64,000 nt of DNA from Penaeicola halotolerans (GTDB taxonomy: Bacteria; Bacteroidota; Bacteroidia; Cytophagales; Cyclobacteriaceae): the NCBI RefSeq assembly GCF_016464625.1, contig NZ_JAEAGO010000005.1, forward strand, positions 124,001 through 188,000, given 5' to 3'. Numbering within the stretch: position 1 is the first letter of the stretch; every line of letters starts with the position of its first letter. Made by a program: the position numbers and the translations under genes. Under the pieces are notes generated by a model, which saw only the letters and a list, made by a program, of their open reading frames with translations, was not told the origin of the DNA and searched no databases. Shown here piece after piece: positions 35,332-45,077 of the stretch.

Positions 35332-36471
35332 TTACTTGAGCAAACCTCTAGAGATTACAAGCTTTTGAATCTCAGAAGTACCCTCACCGATAGTGCAGAG
35401 CTTAGAGTCTCTGTAGAATTTCTCTACTGGATAATCTTTGGTGTAGCCATAGCCTCCAAATATTTGGATAGCCTCTGTAGATACTTCTACAGAAACTTCT
35501 GATGCAAAATACTTAGCCATAGCGCCTTCAGAAGTCATTTTCTGCCCTCTGTTTTTAAGGTCTGCAGCTTGGAAAGTAAGTAGCTTAGCAGCTTCCACTT
35601 TAGTAGCCATCTCTGCTAGTTTGAAAGAGATCGCTTGAAACTTAGAAATCGGTTGGTTGAACTGATGTCTCTCCTTAGAATATGCGATAGATGCCTCAAG
35701 TGCGCCCTCTGCAATACCCAAGCTAAGTGCAGCAATAGAAATACGACCACCGTCTAGGATCTTCATCGCTTGTATGAAACCTTCTCCTTCGGCTCCTAAC
35801 ATTTGGCTTTTGTGTACACGGCAGTCTTCAAAGATCAACTCCGTAGTCTCAGAAGCTCTCATACCAAGCTTATCTTCTTTGCGACCAGCACTAAATCCTG
35901 GAGTGCCTTTTTCAATGATGAAGGCGGTCATGCCATGTGAATCTCCTACTTCACCTGTTCTGACAATGACTACCGCGACATTACCTGATTTACCATGCGT
36001 AATGAAGTTTTTAGCACCATTGATGACATAGTAATCACCATCTTTGACAGCTACAGTACGCATATTTCCTGCGTCAGAGCCAGTGTTAGGCTCGGTCAGA
36101 CCCCATGCACCGATCCAGTCAGCAGTAGCTAATTTAGGAAGGTATTGTTGTTTTTGCTCTTCACTGCCAAACATCATGATATGACCTGTGCAAAGTGAGT
36201 TGTGGGCAGCCATACTCAAGCTAATCGCTGGATCTAGCTTAGCCAACTCAGCTATAGCTGTGACGTACTCAAAATATCCAAAACCAGAACCACCATACTC
36301 AGTTGGCACCAAAACACCCATGAGTCCTAGCTCACCAAGTTTCTTAAAAAGTTGGATAGGAAATTCTTGATTGTCATCCCATTCTTTGCGAAAAGGAGTA
36401 ATCTCTTTAGCACCAAAGTCTCTCACCATCTGCTGGATCATCCTTTGGTTTTCGTTCAATTCAAAATTCAT
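35332..36471 (-). CDS. Acyl-CoA dehydrogenase
   Basis: This FAD enzyme catalyses the alpha,beta-dehydrogenation of acyl-CoA, the first beta-oxidation step. The 379-residue product has the N-terminal helical domain, AWGLTEPNTGSDAGNMRT near residue 125, FITHGKSGNVAVVIVRT near 155, and the C-terminal FGGYGYTKDYPVEKFYRDSKL and GEGTSEIQ with the catalytic Glu before the GTSE motif near 365. Length and motifs match short/medium-chain (butyryl-CoA type) enzymes; the precise chain length is not readable. It forms its own unit downstream of no near neighbour. Confidence 0.95.
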   Translation of the reverse strand: MNFELNENQRMIQQMVRDFGAKEITPFRKEWDDNQEFPIQLFKKLGELGLMGVLVPTEYGGSGFGYFEYVTAIAELAKLDPAISLSMAAHNSLCTGHIMMFGSEEQKQQYLPKLATADWIGAWGLTEPNTGSDAGNMRTVAVKDGDYYVINGAKNFITHGKSGNVAVVIVRTGEVGDSHGMTAFIIEKGTPGFSAGRKEDKLGMRASETTELIFEDCRVHKSQMLGAEGEGFIQAMKILDGGRISIAALSLGIAEGALEASIAYSKERHQFNQPISKFQAISFKLAEMATKVEAAKLLTFQAADLKNRGQKMTSEGAMAKYFASEVSVEVSTEAIQIFGGYGYTKDYPVEKFYRDSKLCTIGEGTSEIQKLVISRGLLK

Positions 36472-36757
36472 AAATCGACTATTATTTGGGTTTACTTTAT
36501 TCTCAATTACTAAACAGACATCCTCAAGATAGGTTTAAGGCAAAAAAATAAAAAAAGCGGCTGAGCTTTATAAAAAACCTTAAATTTGGATGTGTGGATG
36601 CAAGATAACAGAATTTTTTTTCTCCAAGTCTACCACAAAATACGGTTACTAAGAAAAGATAGCTTTCTAGTATTTGGAAGACGCTCTTATCCAACAAATA
36701 CTTGGTAGTCAATGAGATGTTAGACAGAATTTAATTTTAAACCTTTACCTAAATCAC
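36472..36757. other. Intergenic region between divergent acyl-CoA dehydrogenase and galE
   Basis: At 286 bases this is the longest non-coding gap in the window. It contains an A-rich stretch, an exact TAAATTTG (-7-like) at 36581-36588 without a well-spaced -33 box, and several weak inverted repeats. No RNA gene, tRNA or well-supported ORF is seen; one short minus-strand frame here has a cysteine/phenylalanine-rich composition typical of random AT-rich DNA. Confidence 0.6.
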
Positions 36758-37777
36758 ATGCAAAAAATATTAGTCACAGGAGGCGCAGGATATATCGGAT
36801 CTCATACAGTCGTAGCTCTGCACGAAGCAGGCTTTGAACCAGTGATAGTGGATAACTTCTCTAATGCTGATAAGTCCGCTATAGATGGTATCAAAGCCAT
36901 CCTACAGAAATCTCCTACGCTTTACCAAGGAGACTGTAATGATGCTGCCTTCATGGATCAAGTATTTGCTAAAGAAGGCAAAATAGCAGGTGTGATACAC
37001 TTTGCAGCTTCTAAAGCCGTGGGTGAATCTGTCCAAAAGCCTATCCAGTACTATGCGAATAATATCAACTCCTTATTGGTCTTACTACAAACCATGGAGA
37101 AACACCAGTGCCCTCACTTGGTATTTTCATCAAGCTGCACCGTATATGGGCAGCCCGATGAACTGCCAGTGACGGAGGCTACACCTAAAAAGCAAGCTAC
37201 CTCTCCCTACGGCAATACCAAAGCCGTCTGTGAAGAAATCCTAGAAGATGCAGTAACTGCCAAATACCCAATCAAAGCTATCGCACTGAGGTACTTCAAC
37301 CCTATCGGTGCACACCCTTCTGCCCATATCGGAGAGCTACCTATAGGAGTACCTAATAACCTAGTGCCATTTGTGACGCAAGCTGCTGCAGGTATCAGAG
37401 AAAAAATCACTGTCTTCGGCAACGACTATGATACACCAGATGGAACTTGTCTAAGGGACTATATCCATGTGATGGACTTAGCTGATGCACATGTGAAGGC
37501 TTTTGAGTTTTTAGAAAAGCAAAACCAATCTAGTCTCATAGAATACTTCAATGTCGGCACTGGCAAACCTAACTCTGTACTGGAAGTGATCCAAACTTTT
37601 GAAGAAGCTAGTGGTGTGAAACTTAACTATGAACTAGGACCCCGTAGACCTGGAGATGTCGAACAGACCTATGCAGATGTGACTAAGTCTACCAAACTGC
37701 TAGGGTGGAAAGCTACGCGTTCTTTGTTTGAATCTTTAAGAGATGCTTGGAATTGGCAGCAGAAATTAAGTCAATAA
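36758..37777 (+). CDS. galE: UDP-glucose 4-epimerase
   Basis: GalE interconverts UDP-glucose and UDP-galactose, supplying sugar for LPS and exopolysaccharide. The 339-residue SDR protein has TGGAGYIGSHTVVALHEAG at the N-terminus (NAD-binding), FAASKAVGESVQKP near residue 85, the catalytic Ser-x-Thr near 125 and SPYGNTKAVCEEI (Tyr-x3-Lys) near 150, and DYIHVMDLADAHV near 235. It is a single gene with a shared terminator downstream. Confidence 0.95.
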   Translation: MQKILVTGGAGYIGSHTVVALHEAGFEPVIVDNFSNADKSAIDGIKAILQKSPTLYQGDCNDAAFMDQVFAKEGKIAGVIHFAASKAVGESVQKPIQYYANNINSLLVLLQTMEKHQCPHLVFSSSCTVYGQPDELPVTEATPKKQATSPYGNTKAVCEEILEDAVTAKYPIKAIALRYFNPIGAHPSAHIGELPIGVPNNLVPFVTQAAAGIREKITVFGNDYDTPDGTCLRDYIHVMDLADAHVKAFEFLEKQNQSSLIEYFNVGTGKPNSVLEVIQTFEEASGVKLNYELGPRRPGDVEQTYADVTKSTKLLGWKATRSLFESLRDAWNWQQKLSQ

Positions 37778-37779
37778 AA

Positions 37780-37808
37780 AAATCCCCTTGGAACATTCCA
37801 AGGGGATT
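37780..37808. terminator. Bidirectional terminator between galE and DPP IV genes
   Basis: AAATCCCCTTGGAA (37780-37793) and TTCCAAGGGGATTT (37796-37809) form a 14-bp stem with a CA loop and flanking A/T runs. The two genes converge on it. Confidence 0.9.
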
Positions 37809-37814
37809 TGCTTT

Positions 37815-40001
37815 TTAAAGCTTACGCTTGATAAAGTCTGTCATCATTTGATAAAGATGCCATGAAGTATTGCCTCCAGATATTCCGTGGTTTCTATTTG
37901 GATAGTAGAAGCTCTCAAATTGCTTATCTGCATCGATCAGTGCGTCTACCAGTTCTACGGCATTTTGGAAGTGTACATTGTCATCACCCGTACCGTGAAT
38001 CAGCAAGAGATTGCCCTTCATCTTAGCTGCGTGTGTGATAGGATTGTATGCATCATAACCAGAAGCATTGGCCTGAGGAGTCATGAGATAGCGCTCTGTG
38101 TAGATAGAGTCATAGTACCTCCACGAAGTCACTGGTGCCACTGCTATAGCTGATTTGAATACGTCATTGCCGATGAAGAGAGAAAGTGAGGACATATAGC
38201 CTCCATAGCTCCAGCCCCAGATACCAATTCTAGCAGCATCAACATAAGACTGGCCTGCTAAAAACTTTGCACCAGCAATCTGATCTTCTACTTCATACTT
38301 GCCCAATGTACCATAGGTCACATGCTTGAAATCTCTACCTCTAGCTCCTGTACCTCTATTGTCTACACAGGCTACGATATAGCCTAGAGAAGCTAAATGA
38401 TGATGCCAAAAGTCCCTCGTGCCACCCCATGCATTGGTGACATTTTGAGATCCAGGACCTCCATACACGTACATTAGCACTGGGTATTTTTTATTGGGAT
38501 CAAAATCAGCAGGCTTGATCAGATAGCCATTGAGCGAAGTACCGTCTACCGTTTTAAAGTCAAAGAATTCCTTTTGAGATAGGGCAAAACCCTTTAAGTT
38601 TTCTACCAAGGCTTGATTGTCCTCTAAAACCTTTCTCACTTTGCCTTTTGCATCATATAATGTGATGACCTGAGGCGTGTTGGCCGTAGAGTAGTAGTCT
38701 ATGAAAAACTTATGATCAGGACTCATATTAGCTCGGTGCGTCCCTTTGGCAGGTGTGAGCACTGTCTTTTTCTTTCCGGCAAAGTCTATCACATAAAGAT
38801 TACGCTCTAGTGGAGAACCTTCTGTTGAAATAAAGTATATCTGTTTCTTTTGTTCATCTATACTGACGATATTATTGACTTCCCAGTCACCCTTAGTGAT
38901 CTGTCTGATCAACGAGCCGTCCATATTGTGGTGATAGATATGCTTGAAGCCATCTTGCTCAGAAGTACGAATGAAGGTTTTATTGTCGCTTAGGTAAACC
39001 AGCTCATCATTATAGTTAAGGTCAACATACGTTTTACTTTTCTCCGATAGGATCACTTTGCTTTGACCTGTGCGAACATCTGCATGTAGGATATCCAGCT
39101 GGTTCTGGAATCTGTTTAGTCTGATAAAAGAAAGTGTATTACTATCTCCAGTCCAGTACATTCTAGGCAGGTAGATATCTTTTTCTGCTCCAGCATCTAG
39201 CGTCACAGTCTTACCATCATTGAGGTGATGTACTCTGATCTCTATATCAGCATTTTTCTCACCTGCTTTAGGATATTTGAATTTGTAATCTTCAGGATAG
39301 AGTTCACCCCAGAGCTGCATATTGTACTCCTTCACCTCAGATTCATCAAATCTCATGAAGGCCAATTTCTGACCATCTGGTGACCAAGCAAATGCTTGAG
39401 CCATGCTAAATTCCTCCTCATAAACCCAGTCAGCAGAGCCATTGATGATGTTGTTCCACTCACCATCTGTGGTTACTTGCGTAACTTTATCAGTATTGAG
39501 GTCTATATAGTATAGATCGTTATCTTTCGTAAATGCTAACTTAGAATTGTCTGGAGAAAAAGTCGCATAAGAGATCTTTTCGCCATCCATGAGTTGCTTG
39601 AGTGACTGTGTCTTAAGGTCATAGACATAGTATACACTCTTAGATGATCTGCGATAGATACTTTCAGTCTCAGCAGTGAGCAGTGCTTTGCTTTCATCTG
39701 CATTAAAAGTATATCCTCTAAAGGACAGGCCAATCTTAGCACCATCGATCAAAGTCTCTACTGTCTCACCAGTAGCGATGTTGATCTTGACCACTTGAGG
39801 TCTTCTACTTACAGGATCTGTGACTTGTGAGCTATAAAACTGGCCGTCTTTCATCCAGTTGATCCCATAGACAGAACGCTGATTGAAAGAGCCCTTTTTG
39901 AAGACATCCTCCAGAGTGACTGCCTTCTTTTGTTGTGCAGGAAGAAGCTGCGTAAAGAGCATGAGGCCCACGATGAACCAAAGCTTTTTAGAATTTATCA
40001 T
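37815..40001 (-). CDS. Dipeptidyl-peptidase IV (S9B) with signal peptide
   Basis: This exported serine peptidase removes X-Pro dipeptides from peptide N-termini, probably in the periplasm or at the surface. The 728-residue product has a signal peptide ending LPAQQ near residue 24, an eight-bladed propeller domain (about 45-490) with the N-terminus-binding YEEEF motif near 195, and an alpha/beta hydrolase domain. The triad is Ser598 (GWSYGG), Asp673 (GDDNVH) and His705 (NRNHGI). All are present. It fits a peptide-degrading marine or gut lifestyle. No sorting domain is seen at its C-terminus. Confidence 0.94.
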   Translation of the reverse strand: MINSKKLWFIVGLMLFTQLLPAQQKKAVTLEDVFKKGSFNQRSVYGINWMKDGQFYSSQVTDPVSRRPQVVKINIATGETVETLIDGAKIGLSFRGYTFNADESKALLTAETESIYRRSSKSVYYVYDLKTQSLKQLMDGEKISYATFSPDNSKLAFTKDNDLYYIDLNTDKVTQVTTDGEWNNIINGSADWVYEEEFSMAQAFAWSPDGQKLAFMRFDESEVKEYNMQLWGELYPEDYKFKYPKAGEKNADIEIRVHHLNDGKTVTLDAGAEKDIYLPRMYWTGDSNTLSFIRLNRFQNQLDILHADVRTGQSKVILSEKSKTYVDLNYNDELVYLSDNKTFIRTSEQDGFKHIYHHNMDGSLIRQITKGDWEVNNIVSIDEQKKQIYFISTEGSPLERNLYVIDFAGKKKTVLTPAKGTHRANMSPDHKFFIDYYSTANTPQVITLYDAKGKVRKVLEDNQALVENLKGFALSQKEFFDFKTVDGTSLNGYLIKPADFDPNKKYPVLMYVYGGPGSQNVTNAWGGTRDFWHHHLASLGYIVACVDNRGTGARGRDFKHVTYGTLGKYEVEDQIAGAKFLAGQSYVDAARIGIWGWSYGGYMSSLSLFIGNDVFKSAIAVAPVTSWRYYDSIYTERYLMTPQANASGYDAYNPITHAAKMKGNLLLIHGTGDDNVHFQNAVELVDALIDADKQFESFYYPNRNHGISGGNTSWHLYQMMTDFIKRKL

Positions 40002-40094
40002 ATAGTTTTGCTGTTTTTGTTCGAACTTTAAATATAATGAAAATGTATAGTACTAGTCCTTATTTTTAGACAGCGGTAACATAAGACAATTGAG

Positions 40095-40403
40095 ATGGCA
40101 AAAAAGAGTTTTAAAGATCAGATAGCGGCAGAACCCATGCCTGTATTAGTAGATTTCTATGCTGACTGGTGTAAGCCATGTAAAAGCATGTCTCCTATCA
40201 TCCAACAGGTAGTACAAGAGCTAGGAGGTCAAGTAAAGTTGATCAAGGTCAATGTAGACAAAACGCCACATGCCGTGCAAGCGTATAGCATCACTTCTGT
40301 ACCTACTTTTATTCTTTTCAAAAAAGGAAAACAACTCTGGAGAAAAACTGGCACTTTGACTAAGGATAGTATCCTAAATCAACTCAAAGGTTTTAACTTT
40401 TAG
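40095..40403 (+). CDS. trxA: Thioredoxin
   Basis: This 102-residue cytosolic disulfide reductase has the redox motif Cys26-Lys-Pro-Cys29 in DFYADWCKPCKSM, a slight variant of the canonical CGPC (Lys instead of Gly), and the cis-Pro loop SVPTF near residue 75. It has no signal peptide. Lys in the second position occurs in other Bacteroidota thioredoxins. Its last 11 bases overlap the convergent hydrolase gene. Confidence 0.93.
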   Translation: MAKKSFKDQIAAEPMPVLVDFYADWCKPCKSMSPIIQQVVQELGGQVKLIKVNVDKTPHAVQAYSITSVPTFILFKKGKQLWRKTGTLTKDSILNQLKGFNF

Positions 40404-41163
40404 TCACTGCTGCTAAAAAGTCCGACACGATCGCTAAAGTCTCTGCATCTCGCTCAAACATCCCCATGTGGCCTGTATCTGACAGTTCGTGGAAGTGATC
40501 TATTTTACAAACTTCAGCTTGTTTTCTAGCATCATCGATTTTGACTGAAGTATCTAGCGTACCAGCGATCATCAATTTAGGACAAGTGAGCGCTTTGAGT
40601 ACCTCTATGCTGGATTCCCTTTTTTTCATCGCCTTGGTATATGCGAGCAGGGTCTCTTGAGGTGTAGTTCTAGCTATTTCTAGTAGGGCTGAGATCTTTT
40701 CAGAAAGTTCTTCTCTTCTTTCTTCTGGGAAAAGTTGTGGCACAAAACTATCTACAAACTTGGTTACACCATGTTTTTGAACAAATACTATGGTACGATC
40801 TCTGACACCACGTTTTTCTTCATCATCGGGATATGCCGTAGAGTGAAATAAGCCAATGCCTCCAAGATCAGGGCTCAATCTAGCTATCTCCAGCGCCACA
40901 TAGCCTCCAAGTGAGTGTCCAATGATGATAGGCGTCTTTAGAGATAGTTCTTCCATCCAATCAGTCAGCAAGCGAGCTACCTCAGGCAAACTCAAGTCAT
41001 CTTCCAACCATCGCGACTCCCCAAAACCTGGCAGATCAGGACTCAATACCCTATAATGAGTAGAGAGCTCCTTTTCAAAAGCTCTCCACATTTCTTTCGT
41101 TTCACAAAAGCCATGAAGCAAAATTACTGCTTGTCCATAGCCATTGTCATTATATGCAATCAT
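40393..41163 (-). CDS. Alpha/beta-fold hydrolase
   Basis: This 256-residue protein has AVILLHGFCETKEMW near residue 14, DLPGFGESRW near 46, the nucleophile elbow IIGHSLGGYVALE near 87, acid in IAGTLDTSV near 205 and His in SDTGHMGMFERD near 234. The family (BioH/epoxide hydrolase-like group) is broad and the substrate is unknown. It lies 8 bases after dxs and is likely co-transcribed with it. Confidence 0.88.
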   Translation of the reverse strand: MIAYNDNGYGQAVILLHGFCETKEMWRAFEKELSTHYRVLSPDLPGFGESRWLEDDLSLPEVARLLTDWMEELSLKTPIIIGHSLGGYVALEIARLSPDLGGIGLFHSTAYPDDEEKRGVRDRTIVFVQKHGVTKFVDSFVPQLFPEERREELSEKISALLEIARTTPQETLLAYTKAMKKRESSIEVLKALTCPKLMIAGTLDTSVKIDDARKQAEVCKIDHFHELSDTGHMGMFERDAETLAIVSDFLAAVTKS

Positions 41164-41171
41164 GTATTTTT

Positions 41172-43091
41172 TTATGCTTTGACGGCTTCAGCCATTTGCT
41201 TCACAGTAGCTGCAATACTCTCTGGATCAAATCCGCACTCTCTATGCAGCTCGATCTGCTCACCATGTTCAATGACCTCATCTGGGATACCTAGTCGCTT
41301 TACTTCAGCAGAGTAGCCATGATCAGCCATCCATTCGATGACAGCACTACCAAATCCACCCATGAGACAGCCATCCTCCACAGTCACTACCTTCTTGAAT
41401 TTCTTGAATACTTCATGAAGCAGAGCACTATCTAGTGGCTTGACAAATCGCATATCATAATGAGCCGGGTTCAATCCTTCCTTGACTAAAGAAGTACAAG
41501 CCTCTACTGCATAGTTTCCTATATGACCAATCGTCAAGATAGCCACATCTTCTCCCTCTTTGATGATACGTCCTTGGCCTACAGGAATTGCTCTCATAGG
41601 AGTTTTCCACTCTGGCATGACTCCATTTCCTCTAGGGTACCTGATCACAAAACCACCATTGGCATTATCATCCAGCTGGGAAGTATACATCAAGTTTCTG
41701 AGCTCCTCCTCATTCATAGGAGCAGAGATGGTCATATTAGGGATACATCTGAAATAAGCTATATCGTATGCTCCATGGTGTGTAGGGCCATCAGCTCCAG
41801 CAAATCCCGCTCTATCCAAACAAAGCACAACTGGTAAGTTTTGAATAGCCACGTCATGTACTACTTGGTCAAAAGCTCGCTGCATGAATGTGCTGTAGAT
41901 ATTACAAAATGGTAATAACCCTTGAGTAGCCAAACCGGCAGAGAAAGTCACTGCATGCTGCTCCGCTATGCCCACGTCAAATGCTCTGTCAGGCATTTCT
42001 TTCATCATGATATTGAGTGAAGAGCCTGAAGGCATGGCAGGTGTCACACCCATGATACGGTCATTCTCTGCAGCCAACTCTACTAGAGTGTGACCAAAGA
42101 CATCTTGGTATTTAGGTGGCTGTGGCGTATTATATGTTTTCTTGTATATCTCTCCTGTGACTTTATCAAAAAGCCCTGGCGCATGCCATTTAGTTTGGTC
42201 TTTTTCGGCCAAAGCATATCCTTTTCCTTTTACCGTCACACAGTGAAGGATCTTAGGTCCTGGGATATCTTTAAGGTCTTCTAACACATGGGCTAAATGA
42301 TTGACATCATGCCCATCCACTGGCCCAAAGTAACGAAGGTTGAGAGATTCGAATAAGTTGCTGTTTTTCAGCATCGCAGATTTGATCGCTCCTTCTACTT
42401 TAGAGATAATCTCTTGAGCACTTGTTCCAAATTTGGAGAGTTTACCCAAGATGTTCCAAACCTCGTCCTTTGCTTTATTGTAAGTATGCGAAGTAGTGAT
42501 GTCTGTAAGATATTCTTTGAGTGCGCCTACATTGGGATCTATAGACATACAGTTATCGTTCAAGATGATGATCAGGTTAGAGTCTGATACGCCTGCATGG
42601 TTCATCGCTTCGAAAGCCATCCCACCAGTCATGGCACCATCACCGATCACCGCGATGTGTTGTTTTTGCTTTTCACCCTTGTACTTAGAAGCTACAGCCA
42701 TACCCAGCGCAGCTGAGATAGAAGTAGATGAGTGTCCTACACCAAAAGTATCATAAATACTCTCTTTCCTCTTTGGAAATCCTGAGATCCCTTTGTACAT
42801 CCTATTGGTATGAAAAACATCACGCCTGCCAGTCAAAATCTTATGACCGTACGCTTGATGACCTACGTCCCAAACGAGCTGATCCTCTGGGGTATTGAAA
42901 ATATAGTGAAGTGCTACAGTAAGTTCTACCACTCCCAAACTCGCCCCAAAATGGCCACCATAAACCGATACGACATCGATGATGTATTGCCTCAATTCAT
43001 CACAAACTTGTACTAGTTGACTTCTATCCAGTTTTTTGAGATCTTCTGGACTATTGATGTTGGCGAGTAATTCTCCGGGTTTAATCTGCAT
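41172..43091 (-). CDS. dxs: 1-deoxy-D-xylulose-5-phosphate synthase
   Basis: Dxs joins pyruvate and glyceraldehyde 3-phosphate using TPP; DXP feeds isoprenoid, thiamin and (via pdxJ) PLP synthesis. The 639-residue product has HVGHQAYGHKILTG-type TPP-domain sequence near residue 75, the GDGAMTGGMAFEAMNHAG ... LIIILNDNCMSI TPP-binding motif near 150-185, and AEQHAVTFSAGLA with DRAGFAGADGPTHHG near 380-430. It has its own unit with the hydrolase at 40393. Confidence 0.96.
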   Translation of the reverse strand: MQIKPGELLANINSPEDLKKLDRSQLVQVCDELRQYIIDVVSVYGGHFGASLGVVELTVALHYIFNTPEDQLVWDVGHQAYGHKILTGRRDVFHTNRMYKGISGFPKRKESIYDTFGVGHSSTSISAALGMAVASKYKGEKQKQHIAVIGDGAMTGGMAFEAMNHAGVSDSNLIIILNDNCMSIDPNVGALKEYLTDITTSHTYNKAKDEVWNILGKLSKFGTSAQEIISKVEGAIKSAMLKNSNLFESLNLRYFGPVDGHDVNHLAHVLEDLKDIPGPKILHCVTVKGKGYALAEKDQTKWHAPGLFDKVTGEIYKKTYNTPQPPKYQDVFGHTLVELAAENDRIMGVTPAMPSGSSLNIMMKEMPDRAFDVGIAEQHAVTFSAGLATQGLLPFCNIYSTFMQRAFDQVVHDVAIQNLPVVLCLDRAGFAGADGPTHHGAYDIAYFRCIPNMTISAPMNEEELRNLMYTSQLDDNANGGFVIRYPRGNGVMPEWKTPMRAIPVGQGRIIKEGEDVAILTIGHIGNYAVEACTSLVKEGLNPAHYDMRFVKPLDSALLHEVFKKFKKVVTVEDGCLMGGFGSAVIEWMADHGYSAEVKRLGIPDEVIEHGEQIELHRECGFDPESIAATVKQMAEAVKA

Positions 43092-43219
43092 CCTTTATTC
43101 GTTTGAAAATATTAAACCTCTCTTCAGATTAATTGTTTATGACCTTAAGAAACGTCTTGTATTAGCTGTTAAATATAGTCCTTTTTTGACAGCTCCCTCA
43201 ATAATTAGCGAGAAAGTAA

Positions 43220-43227
43220 TATCTTTG
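43220..43227 (+). promoter_or_regulatory. -7 promoter element for scpA
   Basis: TATCTTTG matches TAnnTTTG and lies 39 bases before the TTG start of scpA, within the 175-base gap between dxs and scpA. A TTTG -33 candidate is too far away (31 bases), so strength is uncertain. Confidence 0.45.
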
Positions 43228-43266
43228 AACTGAGCCAGCAAAGTTAAGCATAAGCAATAGAAAGAT

Positions 43267-44022
43267 TTGAGTTTTGAGGTAAAAATACCACTGTTTGAGG
43301 GTCCCTTTGACCTGCTACTTTTCTTTATCGAAAGGGATGAACTGGATATATATGATATTCCTATCTCTCAGATTACCAATGACTTCTTGGACTATTTGCA
43401 TCATCTCGAAAAATTAGAAATCGAAGTAGCTTCTGAATTTATCTTGGTGGCAGCCACACTGATGCGTATCAAAGCCAAAATGCTGCTTCCTAGACCCAAA
43501 CTAAATGAAGACGGTGAGGAGATAGACCCAAGAGATGAGCTCATCAGGCATTTGCTCGAATATAAAAAATACAAATCGGTCCTCAGCGAACTAGCTAAAC
43601 TCGAAGAGGAGCGCTTGACGAAGGAAGTCAGAGGGAATATTTCTAAAGAACTTAAGTATCTAGCGGCAACTCATGATGTAGAAGATGAGTTACAAGACTT
43701 AGACCTCTATAAATTGCTCAAAGTGTACCAAAAGATGATGCAGAAGTTTGCGGCTAGACAAGATGACACTACACACACAGTCGTGCAATATCCCTACACT
43801 ATCGAGCAGCAAAAAACGCTCGTCATGGATCTTTTATCTCAAAAAGAAAAAATTCCTTTTACCGATTTGATTTCTTATAAAACAGAGAAAATCTTTGTGA
43901 TCTATTCATTTTTGGCCATTCTGGAACTCCTGCAACTATCCCTAGTGACTCTTCATCTTGGCGAAGGTTTCAATAATTTTTGGATAGAAAAAATCGCTGA
44001 AGTACCTGCCCCTGCGCTATGA
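43267..44022 (+). CDS. scpA: Segregation and condensation protein A
   Basis: ScpA is the kleisin that bridges SMC heads and, with ScpB, helps compact and segregate the chromosome. The 251-residue product has FEGPFDLLLFFIERDELDIYDIPISQIT at the N-terminus (kleisin-ScpA signature), EFILVAATLMRIKAKMLLP near 55, and the C-terminal winged-helix domain with FVIYSFLAILELLQLSLV. It uses a TTG start. The stop overlaps the next gene as ATGA. smc and scpB are not in the window. Confidence 0.95.
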   Translation: MSFEVKIPLFEGPFDLLLFFIERDELDIYDIPISQITNDFLDYLHHLEKLEIEVASEFILVAATLMRIKAKMLLPRPKLNEDGEEIDPRDELIRHLLEYKKYKSVLSELAKLEEERLTKEVRGNISKELKYLAATHDVEDELQDLDLYKLLKVYQKMMQKFAARQDDTTHTVVQYPYTIEQQKTLVMDLLSQKEKIPFTDLISYKTEKIFVIYSFLAILELLQLSLVTLHLGEGFNNFWIEKIAEVPAPAL

Positions 44023-45077
44023 AAATCGACAACAAGAAAGTTTTCAAAACCCTCAATCCTAACAAGGTTTGGATCCCTGTCTTGATTGGCTTGGGGATCG
44101 TCTTCTACATGTTTTATAGCGATCCCAATATCACAGTGGAAAACCTCAAAATGGTATTTGATGGCAATATCCTCATCTTTGGATTAGCTATTTTAGTGAT
44201 ATTGGCAAGGGACGCTGGATATGTTTACCGAATACGAACTGTCACTGATCAACAACTCACTTGGACACGCTCCATCTATGTGATCATCATGTGGGAGTTT
44301 GCCTCAGCCGTCACGCCATCAGTTGTTGGTGGGTCTGCTGTAGCGATCTTTATACTAAATAAAGAAGGGATCAGTGTCGGCAAGTCACTTGCGTTTGTCA
44401 TGGTGACTGCTATCCTTGATAACTTATTCTTTGTAGTTTTTGCACCGTTGGTGATGCTTTTCACATTAGGGGATATCTTCCCAGACAGCAATAGCCTCAG
44501 ACTAGAATTAGGGAATAGTTTGCAGTACTTCTTTTGGGTGAGCTATTCACTCTTCACAGCCTACTCATTAGTGATGTCCTTAGCACTTTTCTACAGACCG
44601 AGAGTGTTCAAGTGGTTCTTGATCAAGCTTTTTTCGATCAAATTCCTCCTCAAGTGGCGCCACAACATGGTAGAATATGGAGATGAAATCATCGCCTCAT
44701 CCAAGACACTCAAGGTAAAACCCTTCGGATGGTGGATGAAAGTGATTCTTGCTACGATTTTCATTTGGAGCGCACGCTACCTGATGCTCAATTTCTTGAT
44801 CGGATCATTTACATTACTAGATGTGCAAGAGCATCTACTGATTTTCTCTAGACAGATCATCATGTGGATAGTGATGATGCTCTCTCCGACTCCAGGCAGT
44901 TCAGGTACGGCTGAGTTCTTTTATGCACAGTTCTTTAGGGAATTTTTGGGAGACTACACTTTCGTCACTAGTATCCTATGGCGCATGTTGACTTATTATC
45001 CATACTTGATCCTTGGAGCGATATTTCTTCCTAGATGGATTCGTCATGTATATTTCAAAAAGCGACTAGGAAACTAA
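44019..45077 (+). CDS. LPG synthase-like (AglD/UPF0104) multi-pass membrane protein
   Basis: This is a 352-residue polytopic protein of the lysylphosphatidylglycerol synthetase membrane-region superfamily. It has about eight membrane segments and the family's SAVTPSVVGGSAVAIFIL motif near residue 95 and MMLSPTPGSSGTAEFFYA near 290. Members include phospholipid flippases and glycosyl or aminoacyl transfer partners. The soluble catalytic domain of MprF is absent, so it is likely a stand-alone flippase or transporter. It overlaps scpA by 4 bases, and its TAA shares CTAA with the convergent gene's TAG. Confidence 0.85.
   Translation: MKIDNKKVFKTLNPNKVWIPVLIGLGIVFYMFYSDPNITVENLKMVFDGNILIFGLAILVILARDAGYVYRIRTVTDQQLTWTRSIYVIIMWEFASAVTPSVVGGSAVAIFILNKEGISVGKSLAFVMVTAILDNLFFVVFAPLVMLFTLGDIFPDSNSLRLELGNSLQYFFWVSYSLFTAYSLVMSLALFYRPRVFKWFLIKLFSIKFLLKWRHNMVEYGDEIIASSKTLKVKPFGWWMKVILATIFIWSARYLMLNFLIGSFTLLDVQEHLLIFSRQIIMWIVMMLSPTPGSSGTAEFFYAQFFREFLGDYTFVTSILWRMLTYYPYLILGAIFLPRWIRHVYFKKRLGN

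Noticed and set aside
36524-36712. 62-residue minus-strand frame between acyl-CoA dehydrogenase and galE
   Set aside because: Cys/Phe/Leu-rich composition typical of AT-rich spacer, no recognisable family, and no promoter; likely chance.
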